From: Motiliproteus sp965230735
GTDB taxonomy: Bacteria > Pseudomonadota > Gammaproteobacteria > Pseudomonadales > Balneatricaceae
Length of the DNA: 64,000 nucleotides
Assembly (NCBI RefSeq): GCF_965230735.1
Contig: NZ_OZ246016.1
Span: forward strand, 3,596,001 to 3,660,000
Direction of reading: 5' to 3'
Positions within the stretch are counted from its first letter, which is position 1, and every line of letters starts with the position of its first letter. The position numbers and the translations under genes were made by a program. Below, one piece after another: positions 25,409 through 34,592 of this stretch. The notes beneath the pieces are model-generated. The model had not been told where the DNA came from. It saw only the letters and a list, made by a program, of their open reading frames with translations, and made no database searches.

Positions 25409-25963
25409 CTAAGAGCGCTGCAGTTCAGGGCCTTGCGGCTCGGACGACGGCGCCTTAGCCGCCGGCAACTCGCCCCTGCCGGCCTGATAGAGCGCCCCGG
25501 CCTCCAACATAATCAGCACCATCAGGGTCAGCAGTACCGGTGCCACCGCCACCCGCTGTAAGGCCACGAACATCAGCGCTTCCATCCGTGGGTCGGCCTG
25601 GCTCATCGACAGCAGCCAGCCCGCACCGATCAACGAAGCCCCCACCAGATAGGCCAGCAGCAGAATCCGATTTCGCGCCACGGCCAGACGCCAGTGGGCG
25701 GCGATAAAGGCCTGCGGGCTACCGGTTTCCCGCTCTAATTGGTTTGCCTTCCAGTGAGTAAACAGTATCACCGCCAATGACAGACTTAAGGGGCCGGCCA
25801 CCAGCCACCAACGATACGCCAGCAACGCCGATCCCTGGGGAAGAAAGCTGCCCGCCAATACGGCGATCAACATCAATAAATTGATCATCAGCAGATTGAT
25901 CATCGAAAGTTCGTGGGGGGTACGGGCCCGGCATCGGGTGGATTCGGAGAGGGAAGCATCCAT
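25409..25963 (-). CDS. integral membrane protein, unknown function
   Basis: A 184-residue protein with four hydrophobic segments, a dimetal-free soluble linker rich in Arg/Glu between TM2 and TM3, and a Pro/Ser/Ala-rich tail. I see no diagnostic motif; it may be an uncharacterised small transporter-like or sensor membrane protein. ATG 25963 follows AAGGA, which rules against a longer start at 26008. It lies on the same strand as hda, downstream of it, with a 164-bp gap. Confidence 0.6.
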   Translation of the reverse strand: MDASLSESTRCRARTPHELSMINLLMINLLMLIAVLAGSFLPQGSALLAYRWWLVAGPLSLSLAVILFTHWKANQLERETGSPQAFIAAHWRLAVARNRILLLAYLVGASLIGAGWLLSMSQADPRMEALMFVALQRVAVAPVLLTLMVLIMLEAGALYQAGRGELPAAKAPSSEPQGPELQRS

Positions 25964-26127
25964 GGCGGTGGTCCTTGCTGGCTGAGAGCATCCTTTCGGC
26001 TCAATCAAGAATCGCTTTATTATCTATTTCTAATAAACAAAAAGCCAGCATCGGATCCAGGTCAACCCTGACCTGAAAACCAACAAGTGCAGAAATCAAT
26101 CCGATATCGGCAGTTCCGTGCCGTCGA

Positions 26128-26853
26128 CTACCAGTCCATGATCTCTTTGACGAAAGGGATCGTGATCCGTCGCTGCGCCGCCAGAGAGGCTCGGTCGAGC
26201 TGATTGAGCAGTGCGAACAGTTCACCGGTGCGGCGCGGGCTGCGATGCATAATGAATTGCGCCACATCGTCGGCCAGATCGATCCCCCGTTGTTGGGCGC
26301 GGGCTTTAAGTGCCTGGCACTTACCCTCATCGTCCAGCGCCTGGACCCGATAGACCAATCCCCAGCTTAATCTGGAAGCCAGATCAGGCAGCTGCAGTGA
26401 TAACTGGCGTGGCGGCCGGTCGGCAGCGATCAGCAGGCTTCGCCCCGCGTCACGCAGACGGTTGAACAGATGGAACAGCGGTTCTTCCCACTCCGGTGAG
26501 CCGACCGCCAACTGCAGCTGATCGATACAGACCAGATCCAGTGACTCGAGCCCTTCCAAGACCGAAGGGCCATGTCCCAGCAACTGGTCCAACGGTAGGT
26601 AGAAGGCACTGCGCCCGAGCGCACCGGCCCGGTGACAGGAAGCCTGCAGCAGGTGAGAGCAACCGGCGCCGCTCTCCCCCCAGAGAAACAGGTAGGGTTC
26701 CCCCTGCCCGGCAGCCAGTTGCTCAAGCTGGCGAACCACCGATTCGTTTCGCAGCGGGTAAAAGTTTTCCAGTGTCGTATCGTCCCGCATGCCAAAACTC
26801 AGCGCGAGCTGGAACGGGTTATCGACGTCGAGACTGTCTGGCTGGTCGAACAA
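26128..26853 (-). CDS. hda: DnaA regulatory inactivator Hda
   Basis: A 241-residue AAA+ protein that, bound to the sliding clamp, stimulates ATP hydrolysis by DnaA after initiation. The clamp-binding hexapeptide QLALSF lies at residues 15-20. The P-loop WGESGAGCSHLL lacks the usual lysine, as is normal in Hda. The sensor region LASRLSWGLVYRVQAL and DnaA-like lid follow. The start appears to be TTG at 26853: no in-frame ATG exists upstream, and the first internal ATG would remove the clamp motif. In relatives hda lies beside perM; here 5 kb separates them. Confidence 0.9.
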   Translation of the reverse strand: MFDQPDSLDVDNPFQLALSFGMRDDTTLENFYPLRNESVVRQLEQLAAGQGEPYLFLWGESGAGCSHLLQASCHRAGALGRSAFYLPLDQLLGHGPSVLEGLESLDLVCIDQLQLAVGSPEWEEPLFHLFNRLRDAGRSLLIAADRPPRQLSLQLPDLASRLSWGLVYRVQALDDEGKCQALKARAQQRGIDLADDVAQFIMHRSPRRTGELFALLNQLDRASLAAQRRITIPFVKEIMDW

Positions 26854-27036
26854 GGGTGATGAGGTCCTGGCGCTATATCTAACTCACTCCCGGTGGAGTG
26901 GTCTCGGGGAACAGGGTCGCTGATTATAGCCCAAGCAGATGAAGCAACGAAGGACTAAACCCGATCGATATTGCGACAGGACCGCGGCCTCCTCAGGGCA
27001 AATCATAATGAACCGGAAACCCCTTTTACGTCAGGT

Positions 27037-28512
27037 TCAAGGGGCAAATTCAGTCGCCAATAATCGATGCAATAGCCTGACCACAGCCTCACGCCCGGCC
27101 CCGTTGCTGTGGGCAAAGCCCAGCACCAGCCCATGACGGGGGGACGTGCCTTGAAGGTAATAGCTGGATAAGGGTGTACTGCCGAATCCATTGCGCAGGA
27201 ACGCCTGACAGAGCGCCTGGTCATCAACCCCGTCAATCTGCAGCACCAGGTGCATACCGGCACTTTCGGCCAACGTTTCGACCCGCCCGGCCAGCGGCTC
27301 CAGCAACGCCTGGAGGTGATCCCACTTGTGCTGGTAGCACTGCCGCATCCGTCGCAGATGGCGGACAAAGTGCCCCTCGGCGATAAAGTCGGCAGCCGCA
27401 GCCTGCAGCAGCATCGGGATATCACCACCCAGATAGCGCTTGGCCTTCGCAAAGGTCGCAGCCAACGCTTCGGGCACCACCAGATAGCCCAACCGACTGG
27501 CCGGCAACAGGGTTTTGCTGAAACTGCCCATGTAGATCACCGGCGTATGCGGCGCCATCCCCTGCAGTGCCGCGATCGGCTTGGCGTGGAAGTGAAACTC
27601 ACTGTCGTAGTCGTCTTCGATGATCCACAGCCCCTTCGAGGCGGCCCAGTCGAGCAGCTGCAGGCGCTGACCGGCACTGAGGATACCGCCCAACGGGTAT
27701 TGGTGAGTTGGGGTACAGTACATCAGCCGCGCCTGGGTGTGAGACGGCAGTGCCGTCGTATCGACACCCTGCGGTCCCATCGGTAGCGGTTCCAGCTGCG
27801 CCCCTCGTGCCAGAAGGGCTTCGCGAGCGCCGGCATAGCAGGGGTTCTCCACCAGCACCTGCTCCCCCGGATTCAACAACACCAGCGCGCACAACGCCAA
27901 TGCCTGCTGCGCGCCCTGGGTGATCAGTACCTGCTGAGGTTGGCAGCGCACGCCTCGGGAGGCGGCCAGGTAATGACTCAACGCCTCTCGCAGGGGCTGG
28001 TGTCCCATCGGATCATCAAACCCCATCAGGCAGGTTCGATCCGAATGGCGCTTCAGGATGCGACTCCAGGTGGAGGCGGGAAAGCGTGTCAGGTCGGGCA
28101 ACCCCACCGTAAAGGGCAGATCGGCGGCTCCTTGCGCGTCTTCCGCCCGCATCCCGTGCTCTTCGAGCCCCTGCGCATAACGGGATAACACCGGGGGGCG
28201 GACCGAGCTATCCCAAACCGAGGCCTCAAGACCCAGACAATCCTGCGGAAGCTGCCGGTTGACATAGCAACCGCTGCCCATCCGGCTGCTCAGAAAGCCC
28301 TCCTGTTTGAGCTGATCCAGCACCAGGGTGATGGTATTGCGGCTGACGCCCAGCTCCTTTGCCAGCCGCCGACTCGACGGCAGGCGAAAACCCGGCTGCA
28401 GCCTTCCCTGAAGAATCAGTTGGTGCAGTTGACGATACAGCTGCTGCTGTAACGGCCTGGAGCGATCCAGCTGAATCTCCTCCAGGTGGGGGATCTCAAT
28501 AATTGGACTCAT
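27037..28512 (-). CDS. MocR/GntR regulator with aminotransferase domain (PdxR-like)
   Basis: A 491-residue fusion. The N-terminal GntR winged helix runs PLQQQLYRQLHQLI...RLPSSRRLAKELGVSRNTITLVLDQL. A class-I aminotransferase-like domain follows with TQGAQQAL, IIEDDYDSEF and the PLP lysine in GSFSKTLLPASRLGY. MocR proteins sense PLP or amino compounds and often control vitamin B6 or aminotransferase genes. It is divergent from a pyridoxamine-oxidase-fold gene with 84 bp between them; direct repeats overlap its start codon, so autoregulation is likely. Confidence 0.92.
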   Translation of the reverse strand: MSPIIEIPHLEEIQLDRSRPLQQQLYRQLHQLILQGRLQPGFRLPSSRRLAKELGVSRNTITLVLDQLKQEGFLSSRMGSGCYVNRQLPQDCLGLEASVWDSSVRPPVLSRYAQGLEEHGMRAEDAQGAADLPFTVGLPDLTRFPASTWSRILKRHSDRTCLMGFDDPMGHQPLREALSHYLAASRGVRCQPQQVLITQGAQQALALCALVLLNPGEQVLVENPCYAGAREALLARGAQLEPLPMGPQGVDTTALPSHTQARLMYCTPTHQYPLGGILSAGQRLQLLDWAASKGLWIIEDDYDSEFHFHAKPIAALQGMAPHTPVIYMGSFSKTLLPASRLGYLVVPEALAATFAKAKRYLGGDIPMLLQAAAADFIAEGHFVRHLRRMRQCYQHKWDHLQALLEPLAGRVETLAESAGMHLVLQIDGVDDQALCQAFLRNGFGSTPLSSYYLQGTSPRHGLVLGFAHSNGAGREAVVRLLHRLLATEFAP

Positions 28513-28548
28513 TATTTTTTAATAATCGGAACTACAGATAGATCCAAT
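28498..28548. promoter_or_regulatory. MocR-type operator array
   Basis: AATAATTGGA (28498-28507) and AATAATCGGA (28521-28530) are direct repeats 23 bp apart, about two helical turns. An inverted half site, TCCAAT, lies at 28543-28548. The first repeat ends a few bases before the MocR start codon on the minus strand. Two direct repeats plus an inverted half match the general layout of MocR-family operators such as that of GabR. Confidence 0.45.
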
Positions 28549-28596
28549 AGCATAGAACAATGGTTACCTCATTCGCCAATATCAGGAGTAGAGCCG

Positions 28597-29226
28597 ATGC
28601 AGAGTCATCCCCAGCCGGCAACTGTCGAATCGAACCAATTATCCCCCACCGAACGGAGTCGGATTCGCCGCTGTGCCGACCGCGCCAGCTACCGTCGCGA
28701 CGATATCTACCGCCTGATTGATGATCTGAAAACCGGCCATATCGGCTTTGTCAGCGATGGACTGCCGGTGGTGATACCGATGACGGTATGGCGGGTCGAC
28801 GATCACCTCTATTTTCACAGCCTGAATAAAAGCCGCTTGCACAAGCTTTGTGAAGCCGGCGCCCAGCTGTGTATCTCCTTCGCCGAATGCAGCGAATGGG
28901 TACTGGCCAAGTCCGCCTACCATCACAGCGCCAACTACCGCTCTGTCGTGATCTATGGTCAAGCAGAACGGGTCACCGACCCGCAGCAGTTTGACCGGGC
29001 CTTCGAAGTCGTCATCAATCAGATCGAAGCGGGACGCTGGGAGCAGGTCCGGGCTCCCAACGCCAAAGAGCGTAAGATCACCGCGCTGATGCGGATACCG
29101 ATCGAAGAAGGCGCCTTCAAACAACGTCAAGCTGGCCCCAGCGAAGAGCCGGAAGATATGGGCCTGCCGGTCTTGCACGGCACCGTTCCGGTTTGCCCCT
29201 TTCATGCCGAAAAGCAAGGTAGCTAG
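28597..29226 (+). CDS. pyridoxamine 5'-phosphate oxidase-fold (flavin-nucleotide-binding) protein
   Basis: A 209-residue split-barrel protein of the PNPOx/flavin-nucleotide-binding (Nim-like) group: IYRLIDDLKTGHIGFVSDGLPVVIPM, LYFHSLNKSRLHKLC, SYHHSANYRSVVIYGQAERV and the C-terminal VPVCPFHAEK. It probably binds FMN or F420/heme-like cofactor; the reaction is unknown. ATG 28597 follows CAGGAG, so the longer frame from 28486 is not used. Its pairing with a MocR regulator suggests B6- or amine-linked metabolism (inference). Confidence 0.82.
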   Translation: MQSHPQPATVESNQLSPTERSRIRRCADRASYRRDDIYRLIDDLKTGHIGFVSDGLPVVIPMTVWRVDDHLYFHSLNKSRLHKLCEAGAQLCISFAECSEWVLAKSAYHHSANYRSVVIYGQAERVTDPQQFDRAFEVVINQIEAGRWEQVRAPNAKERKITALMRIPIEEGAFKQRQAGPSEEPEDMGLPVLHGTVPVCPFHAEKQGS

Positions 29227-29242
29227 CCCAAGGGGCATGTTA

Positions 29243-29270
29243 ACGGCGGTTATGCCCACGTAACCGCCGT
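29243..29270 (+). terminator. hairpin after the PNPOx-fold gene
   Basis: ACGGCGGTTA and TAACCGCCGT form a perfect 10-bp stem with an 8-nt loop, 17 bp after the stop codon. No T-tract follows, so it may be a Rho-assisted terminator or an mRNA-stabilising hairpin. Confidence 0.5.
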
Positions 29271-29469
29271 AATCACTAGGCTTCTGCTCACTACGCCTTG
29301 TCGCTAACCTGCTCGATTTCCTTGCCCTATGTCACGCTAGTGACACATTCTCCATTTCCTGCAACAACAGCCGCTAGTCGCTGTTATGACATATTGTTAT
29401 GGTTGACTGCAGATGGTAAATCCTGCACTGAACGCATGGATATAGCCGCTTCAGAGATTAGTCAGAATC

Positions 29470-31986
29470 ATGCAGGTTACTACCGACCAAAAACTGCTTC
29501 GCTTGATCAAGGTTGCCCCCGTGGTGGTGGTAATGATCTTTGCCGTGCTGGTCAATATCTTCGTGGTTCAGGACAACCGTAGCCAGGTCAAAAAAGATAC
29601 CGCGAATCTTCGCAGTGACTTTCTGGCACAACAGCGGGAACAGATTAAGGCCCAGATCGATCAGGTTTACCGCCAGATCGAGTACGCCAAGGCCAGCACC
29701 GAAAACCAACTGAAAGAAACCATCCGCGAGCGGATTCTCGAAGCCTACGGCATCGCCGAGACAATCTATCAGCGGAACTGGGACAAGCCCGAAGCCGAAG
29801 TCACCCGCCTGATCACCGAGGCGCTACGAAGCATCCGCTTCAATGACGGACGCGGCTATTTCTTTATCTATAAAACCACCGGCGAAAACGTCATGCATCC
29901 ACTGCTGCCGCAGATGGAGGGCACATCCAAGTGGGACCTGCAGGATGTCCGCGGCAGCTATATCGTCCGGGAGATGGGCGCCAAGGTGAAAGCCATGGGC
30001 GAGGCTTACTACCACTGGTGGTTTGTCAAACCCACCGATAAAACCAAAGAGTTCGAGAAGATCGGTTTCGGCAAGTATTTTGAACCCTACGACTGGTTTA
30101 TCGGAACCGGCGAGTATCTGGTAGACGTTGAAAACGATATCAAGACGCGCTTGCTGAAACGGATCAACAGCATCCGTTTTGGGGAAAACAGCTACCTGTT
30201 CGTGTTCGACTACCAGGGTAAGGTACTGGCCCATGCCCTGAAGGACACGATCGGCACCAACCAGCTGGCCGATCGCGACAGCAGCGGCCAACCCTATATT
30301 CAGAACCTAATCCAAACCGCACAACAGGGCGGTGGTTATGTGCGCTATATCAACCCTTACACACCGAGTACCGGCGAAGCCTCGGATAAGCTCAGCTATG
30401 TGCGAGGGGTTGATGACTGGCAGTGGGCCTTGGGCACCGGGATCTATCTACAGGAGATCGAGGCGTATCTGGGTCAGCGCGAACAACAGATCCTGAGTCA
30501 GCACCGAGATAATCTGACCAAGCTGCTGGTGTTGAGCTTCCTGGTGACCGCGATCGTACTGCTGATCTCCCTGAGTCTCAGCAAGAACATCGCCAACCGT
30601 TTCCACAAACTCCAGCGCCGTATCTCCCACGATTTTGATGAGTTGGAGCAGACCAAGAACCTGATGCAGCAGATGGCGCAACACGACGCGCTGACTGAAC
30701 TGCCGAATCGCCTGCTGTTGACCCAGCAGATTCAGCAGGCGATCGAACTTTCAACCAGTACCGACAAGCAGCTGGCGGTCATGTTTGCCGATCTGGACGA
30801 CTTCAAGAAGATCAACGATCTCTATGGCCACTCCACCGGTGACAAGTTACTGCAGGCGATCAGTCACAAGTTTGCCGAGCTGATCGGTCAGGAAGACTCG
30901 GTGGCGCGCTTCGGCGGCGACGAGTTTGTGTTCTGCTTCCCGCAACTCGACTGCCATAACGATGCCCTGAGCCGGGTCGAACTGATCAAACAGGTCTTCG
31001 CCCAGCCCTTTGAAATAGACGGCAAGCAGCTCTACTCCAGCTGCAGCATCGGGGTGGCGATCTATCCGATCGACGGCAACGAGCCGGAAGAGCTGATCAG
31101 CAAAGCCGACATCGTGCTGTACAAGTCCAAGGCACGGCAGAAAGGCGATGTGCTGTTCTTCGATCAAAGCATCAACGAACAGGTGCAGCATGACTTTCTG
31201 CTGGAGGAGGAGCTACGCCACGCCCTGAGCCGTGACGAGTTCCATCTGACCTATCAGCCACAACACCAGATCAACGACGATCAGCTCCACGGCGTCGAAG
31301 TGCTGCTGCGTTGGAATAACCACCGTCTGGGGCAGGTGCCGCCGTTTGAGTTCATCCCGCTGGCCGAAGACACCGGCCTGATCCACGATATCGGCCTGTT
31401 TGTGATCGAACACGCCTGCCGCGATATCGCCCGGTTCAACGCCGGGCGCAACGAGAATATTCAGCTGTCGATTAATTTGTCGCCAAAGCAGTTGATCGCC
31501 AAGGACTTTATTGCCCAGCTGGTGAAACGGATCGATCCCACCGGGCTGCCCTACCAGAGCATTACTCTGGAGATCACCGAGAACGTCTTGATCAGCGACC
31601 TGGTGGCGGTCACCCCGGTGCTGCAGCAGCTTCGCGACCTGGGCTTCTCTATCTCGCTGGACGACTTCGGCACCGGCTATTCGTCCCTGAGTTACCTCAA
31701 CACCCTGCCGATCAACGAGATCAAAATCGACCGTTCCTTTATCAACAAACTGCTGAGCAACGATCAAAGCGACTCGTTGGTGAAGACCATCATCGCCATC
31801 GGGGCCTCCTGCCATATGAAGGTTGTTGCCGAAGGCGTCGAGACCGACGAGCAGCTGCAGCGTTTGTCCCAATATCGGTGCGACATCGCCCAGGGTTACC
31901 TGCTGGCCAAGCCGATACCCTTTGATGAGCTGTGTACGCTTTACCCCTCTTGCGAACCGAAACTGAGCGCCGAGCCCAGCTCATAA
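29470..31986 (+). CDS. double-Cache GGDEF-EAL cyclic-di-GMP enzyme
   Basis: An 838-residue inner-membrane protein. TM1 is near residues 15-34, then two tandem sCache-type periplasmic modules with similar ends (YDWFIGTGEYL and DDWQWALGTGIYL). TM2 is near 350-372, then GGDEF (RFGGDEFVF) and EAL (EVLLRW, SINLSPKQL, EITENVL, DDFGTGYSS, EGVET, QGYLLAKP). Both catalytic cores look intact. The product-inhibition I-site is lost: GQED stands where RxxD is expected. It could make or degrade c-di-GMP in response to a periplasmic small-molecule ligand, possibly a carboxylate. Confidence 0.93.
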   Translation: MQVTTDQKLLRLIKVAPVVVVMIFAVLVNIFVVQDNRSQVKKDTANLRSDFLAQQREQIKAQIDQVYRQIEYAKASTENQLKETIRERILEAYGIAETIYQRNWDKPEAEVTRLITEALRSIRFNDGRGYFFIYKTTGENVMHPLLPQMEGTSKWDLQDVRGSYIVREMGAKVKAMGEAYYHWWFVKPTDKTKEFEKIGFGKYFEPYDWFIGTGEYLVDVENDIKTRLLKRINSIRFGENSYLFVFDYQGKVLAHALKDTIGTNQLADRDSSGQPYIQNLIQTAQQGGGYVRYINPYTPSTGEASDKLSYVRGVDDWQWALGTGIYLQEIEAYLGQREQQILSQHRDNLTKLLVLSFLVTAIVLLISLSLSKNIANRFHKLQRRISHDFDELEQTKNLMQQMAQHDALTELPNRLLLTQQIQQAIELSTSTDKQLAVMFADLDDFKKINDLYGHSTGDKLLQAISHKFAELIGQEDSVARFGGDEFVFCFPQLDCHNDALSRVELIKQVFAQPFEIDGKQLYSSCSIGVAIYPIDGNEPEELISKADIVLYKSKARQKGDVLFFDQSINEQVQHDFLLEEELRHALSRDEFHLTYQPQHQINDDQLHGVEVLLRWNNHRLGQVPPFEFIPLAEDTGLIHDIGLFVIEHACRDIARFNAGRNENIQLSINLSPKQLIAKDFIAQLVKRIDPTGLPYQSITLEITENVLISDLVAVTPVLQQLRDLGFSISLDDFGTGYSSLSYLNTLPINEIKIDRSFINKLLSNDQSDSLVKTIIAIGASCHMKVVAEGVETDEQLQRLSQYRCDIAQGYLLAKPIPFDELCTLYPSCEPKLSAEPSS

Positions 31987-32047
31987 CAACCCCGAGGCGG
32001 CAACAGCCCCGGCATCGCCGCATAGTATGGCATGGTAGATTCTCGGT

Positions 32048-33181
32048 TCAGGGGGCGCTTGACGGACGATTGGGTGACTCGCTGCCGGAGGCATCGGCCG
32101 CTTCAGCGCTCGCATCTGCACAACCATCCGCAGCCTGATACAGGTCGCTGTCCAGATAGCCGGCGTGCAGGTGTCGCAGCAGAACCATAATCACCGCCGC
32201 TACCGGCAAAGCCAGCAACACCCCGGTGAATCCGAACAACTGGCCACCGGCCATAATCGCGAAGATGACCGCCACCGGATGCAGACCGATCTTATCGCCC
32301 ACCAACACCGGGGTCAGGAACATCCCTTCGAGCAGTTGACCGGCACCGAAAACCAGTCCCACCAACGCCAGGTAGTAGAGCTCGTTAAACTGCAGCATCG
32401 CGGCGATCAACGACGCTCCGATACCGACAATGAAGCCCATATAGGGAACGATACTGGCCAGTCCGGCCAGCAACCCGAGGATCAACGCCAGCTTCAGTCC
32501 GACCAGCGCCAACCCCAGGGCATAGAAAGCGCCCAGACAGAGCATCACCAGCAGCTGCCCTTTCATGAAGGCACCCAGCACTTCATCGCACTCACGGGCC
32601 CAGCAACTGACATGGGGTTCGATATTGCGCGGCAACATCAACCGGATCCGCTCCACCATCGCATCCCAGTCGCGCAACAGGTAGAAGGCCACCACCGGAA
32701 TCAGGGTCAGGTTGACCAGCCAGCCGACAAAAGCCAGTCCCGAACGGGTGGCCTGCCCCAGCAGCTGGCTGGCCAGATCCCCACCGGTCTGCCAGTGCTG
32801 CATCAGCACCTGACGCAGCCGGTCCAGCTCCAGCTTCGGGGCCGGCATACCGGTCACCCGCTCCAGCCAGGGGATCAGGGTCTGCTTGATCCAATCAAAC
32901 AGCAGCGGCACCTGACTGACCAGGTTGTCGATCTGCTGGCCCAGTTTCGGCAACAGCAACAGCATCGAGACCACCAGGACCAGGCTCAGCACCGAAAAGA
33001 CGATCACCACCGACAGCGTCCGCGACAAGCCCTTCTGTTCCAGACGGTCGGCCAGCGGATCGCCCATGTAGGCCAGCAGCATACCGCTCAGAAAGGGAAA
33101 CAGAATCGGTTCGAGCAGATAGAACAGGCCGGCGCAGATCAGCACCAGGGTTAACACCAGCCAGCGTTGTGAATCGGTCAT
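32048..33181 (-). CDS. perM: AI-2E/PerM family membrane protein
   Basis: A 377-residue protein with about seven to eight membrane segments and family blocks FPFLSGMLLAYMGDPLADRLEQ, NLTLIPVVAFYLLRDWD and ILGLLAGLASIVPYMGFIVG...LEGMFLTPVLVGDKIGLHPVAVIFAIMAGG. Family members are transport proteins for small solutes; the physiological substrate here is unknown. AAGGAAG precedes ATG 33181. It lies just downstream of the DUF2066 gene on the same strand, a conserved pairing in related genomes. Confidence 0.9.
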   Translation of the reverse strand: MTDSQRWLVLTLVLICAGLFYLLEPILFPFLSGMLLAYMGDPLADRLEQKGLSRTLSVVIVFSVLSLVLVVSMLLLLPKLGQQIDNLVSQVPLLFDWIKQTLIPWLERVTGMPAPKLELDRLRQVLMQHWQTGGDLASQLLGQATRSGLAFVGWLVNLTLIPVVAFYLLRDWDAMVERIRLMLPRNIEPHVSCWARECDEVLGAFMKGQLLVMLCLGAFYALGLALVGLKLALILGLLAGLASIVPYMGFIVGIGASLIAAMLQFNELYYLALVGLVFGAGQLLEGMFLTPVLVGDKIGLHPVAVIFAIMAGGQLFGFTGVLLALPVAAVIMVLLRHLHAGYLDSDLYQAADGCADASAEAADASGSESPNRPSSAP

Positions 33182-33241
33182 CGTCGCTTCCTTGACTTGG
33201 TGGCTTATTATCTGGGGGATTACTTATCTAGGGTCTACGGA

Positions 33242-34312
33242 TCAGGGCAGCCAACGGTAATACAGCTGACTGGGCTGGTCCGGTTCCGAAAATTCCAGTG
33301 GCTGTAGCCGCTTGTTCAATCCCAGGGCGCCGCGGAGCTGACCGATGGTGCCATCGATCCGCAACTGCAACTGCAGCCGGTCCTGATCAAGCTGCTGCAA
33401 TTTAACCTGCTGCACCGCCGGCAGATCATTGAGGTAGCGTCTGATCTCAAAGTAACTGTCAATCGAGTTGACCTGATCCACCTCCAACAGCACGGCCCCG
33501 GGATCCAGATCATCGGTAGAGGCGACGAAGTCGACAAACAGCAGATCGGCGGCCTGATCCACCGCCGATCCCAAATGGGTCCGCAAGGTTGAGCCTGCAC
33601 CGTCGAAGTTATAGCGCTGCCCCTGCCCCTTGAGCAGCAGCCACTGGCTGCGCCAGCCTCCGCCACTACGATAGAGCCGACCCACCAGCACCGAGTCCGC
33701 CTGATAGCGGCTTGACGCCCGGCTGATGGAGTCGGTAAAAAAGCCCCAGGCATCCCCGCTGGACAAGGCCTGCTGGTCCTGCAGATCCAGCAGCGGCCGG
33801 AATACCGGCAGGCCACGCTCGACGGCCCGGGACTTCATCGCCAAAAACGCCGGATCTTCCTCATCCCCGATAAACTCACGCTGACCGTTGCGCTCTTCCA
33901 GCAGCCACACCAACACCCCGGGGCGGATCGTTCCCAGTGGCCGCAACCCCGCATCGGAGAGTAACTGATTGATCAGCGTACGCTCGAAATCGATCGTCAA
34001 CCGGTGGGCCAACACCTCGCGGCCATCGTCGGTGGGCAGGGGCTCGTTGGTCTGTTGATAACTGAATTGCTGGATATAGCGATTCGCTTCGGCCATCGCC
34101 GCTTCGATGGTCGCCTGACGCACCACATCGCGCCGACCGCTGACCTTGACCAACACCTGCGCCAGCGCCTGACTGACCAGATCCGGCGCCACCCGTACCG
34201 ACTGCTCGGCCACCAACAGTTCGGCGCTGTAGAGACCACCGATCCGGGCCGCCTGCACATTCCCGATGAGTCCAAGCAGCAACCCGCCCAGCACTACCAG
34301 TCTCGTCATCAT
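33242..34312 (-). CDS. DUF2066 family exported protein
   Basis: A 356-residue protein with a signal peptide (MMTRLVVLGGLLLGLIGNVQA). The body has DUF2066 blocks: LVAEQSVRVAPDLVSQALAQ, VKVSGRRDV, VLVWLLEERNGQ and the repeated DSVLVGRLYRSGGGWRSQW. Function unknown. ATG 34312 (or 34309) is chosen because it begins the signal peptide; the longer frame from 34396 adds a non-signal leader. It is divergent from purM and precedes perM. Confidence 0.85.
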   Translation of the reverse strand: MMTRLVVLGGLLLGLIGNVQAARIGGLYSAELLVAEQSVRVAPDLVSQALAQVLVKVSGRRDVVRQATIEAAMAEANRYIQQFSYQQTNEPLPTDDGREVLAHRLTIDFERTLINQLLSDAGLRPLGTIRPGVLVWLLEERNGQREFIGDEEDPAFLAMKSRAVERGLPVFRPLLDLQDQQALSSGDAWGFFTDSISRASSRYQADSVLVGRLYRSGGGWRSQWLLLKGQGQRYNFDGAGSTLRTHLGSAVDQAADLLFVDFVASTDDLDPGAVLLEVDQVNSIDSYFEIRRYLNDLPAVQQVKLQQLDQDRLQLQLRIDGTIGQLRGALGLNKRLQPLEFSEPDQPSQLYYRWLP

Positions 34313-34592
34313 TTTCAGCCGTCGCACACCCGTTTCCTTCGATCCAGCACTAGCCAATGCCCGAATACCGGGCTCAAGAGGCCAAGCATAAACCAACCCG
34401 GCCCCAGCACAAACCGCCGTCCCGCGACCTAGGGACAGCCAATCGCAACATTCATCCGGTTATCGATGAAAAAAACGGCAATTTCGTCTCTCGATAGATG
34501 CCCACCAAGAACCGAACTGGTAGAATACGCGCCTTTCAATTTGCGACCCGTTCGCATCTCACACAAGGTCCGCCAGACAGGTTCTAACTCCT

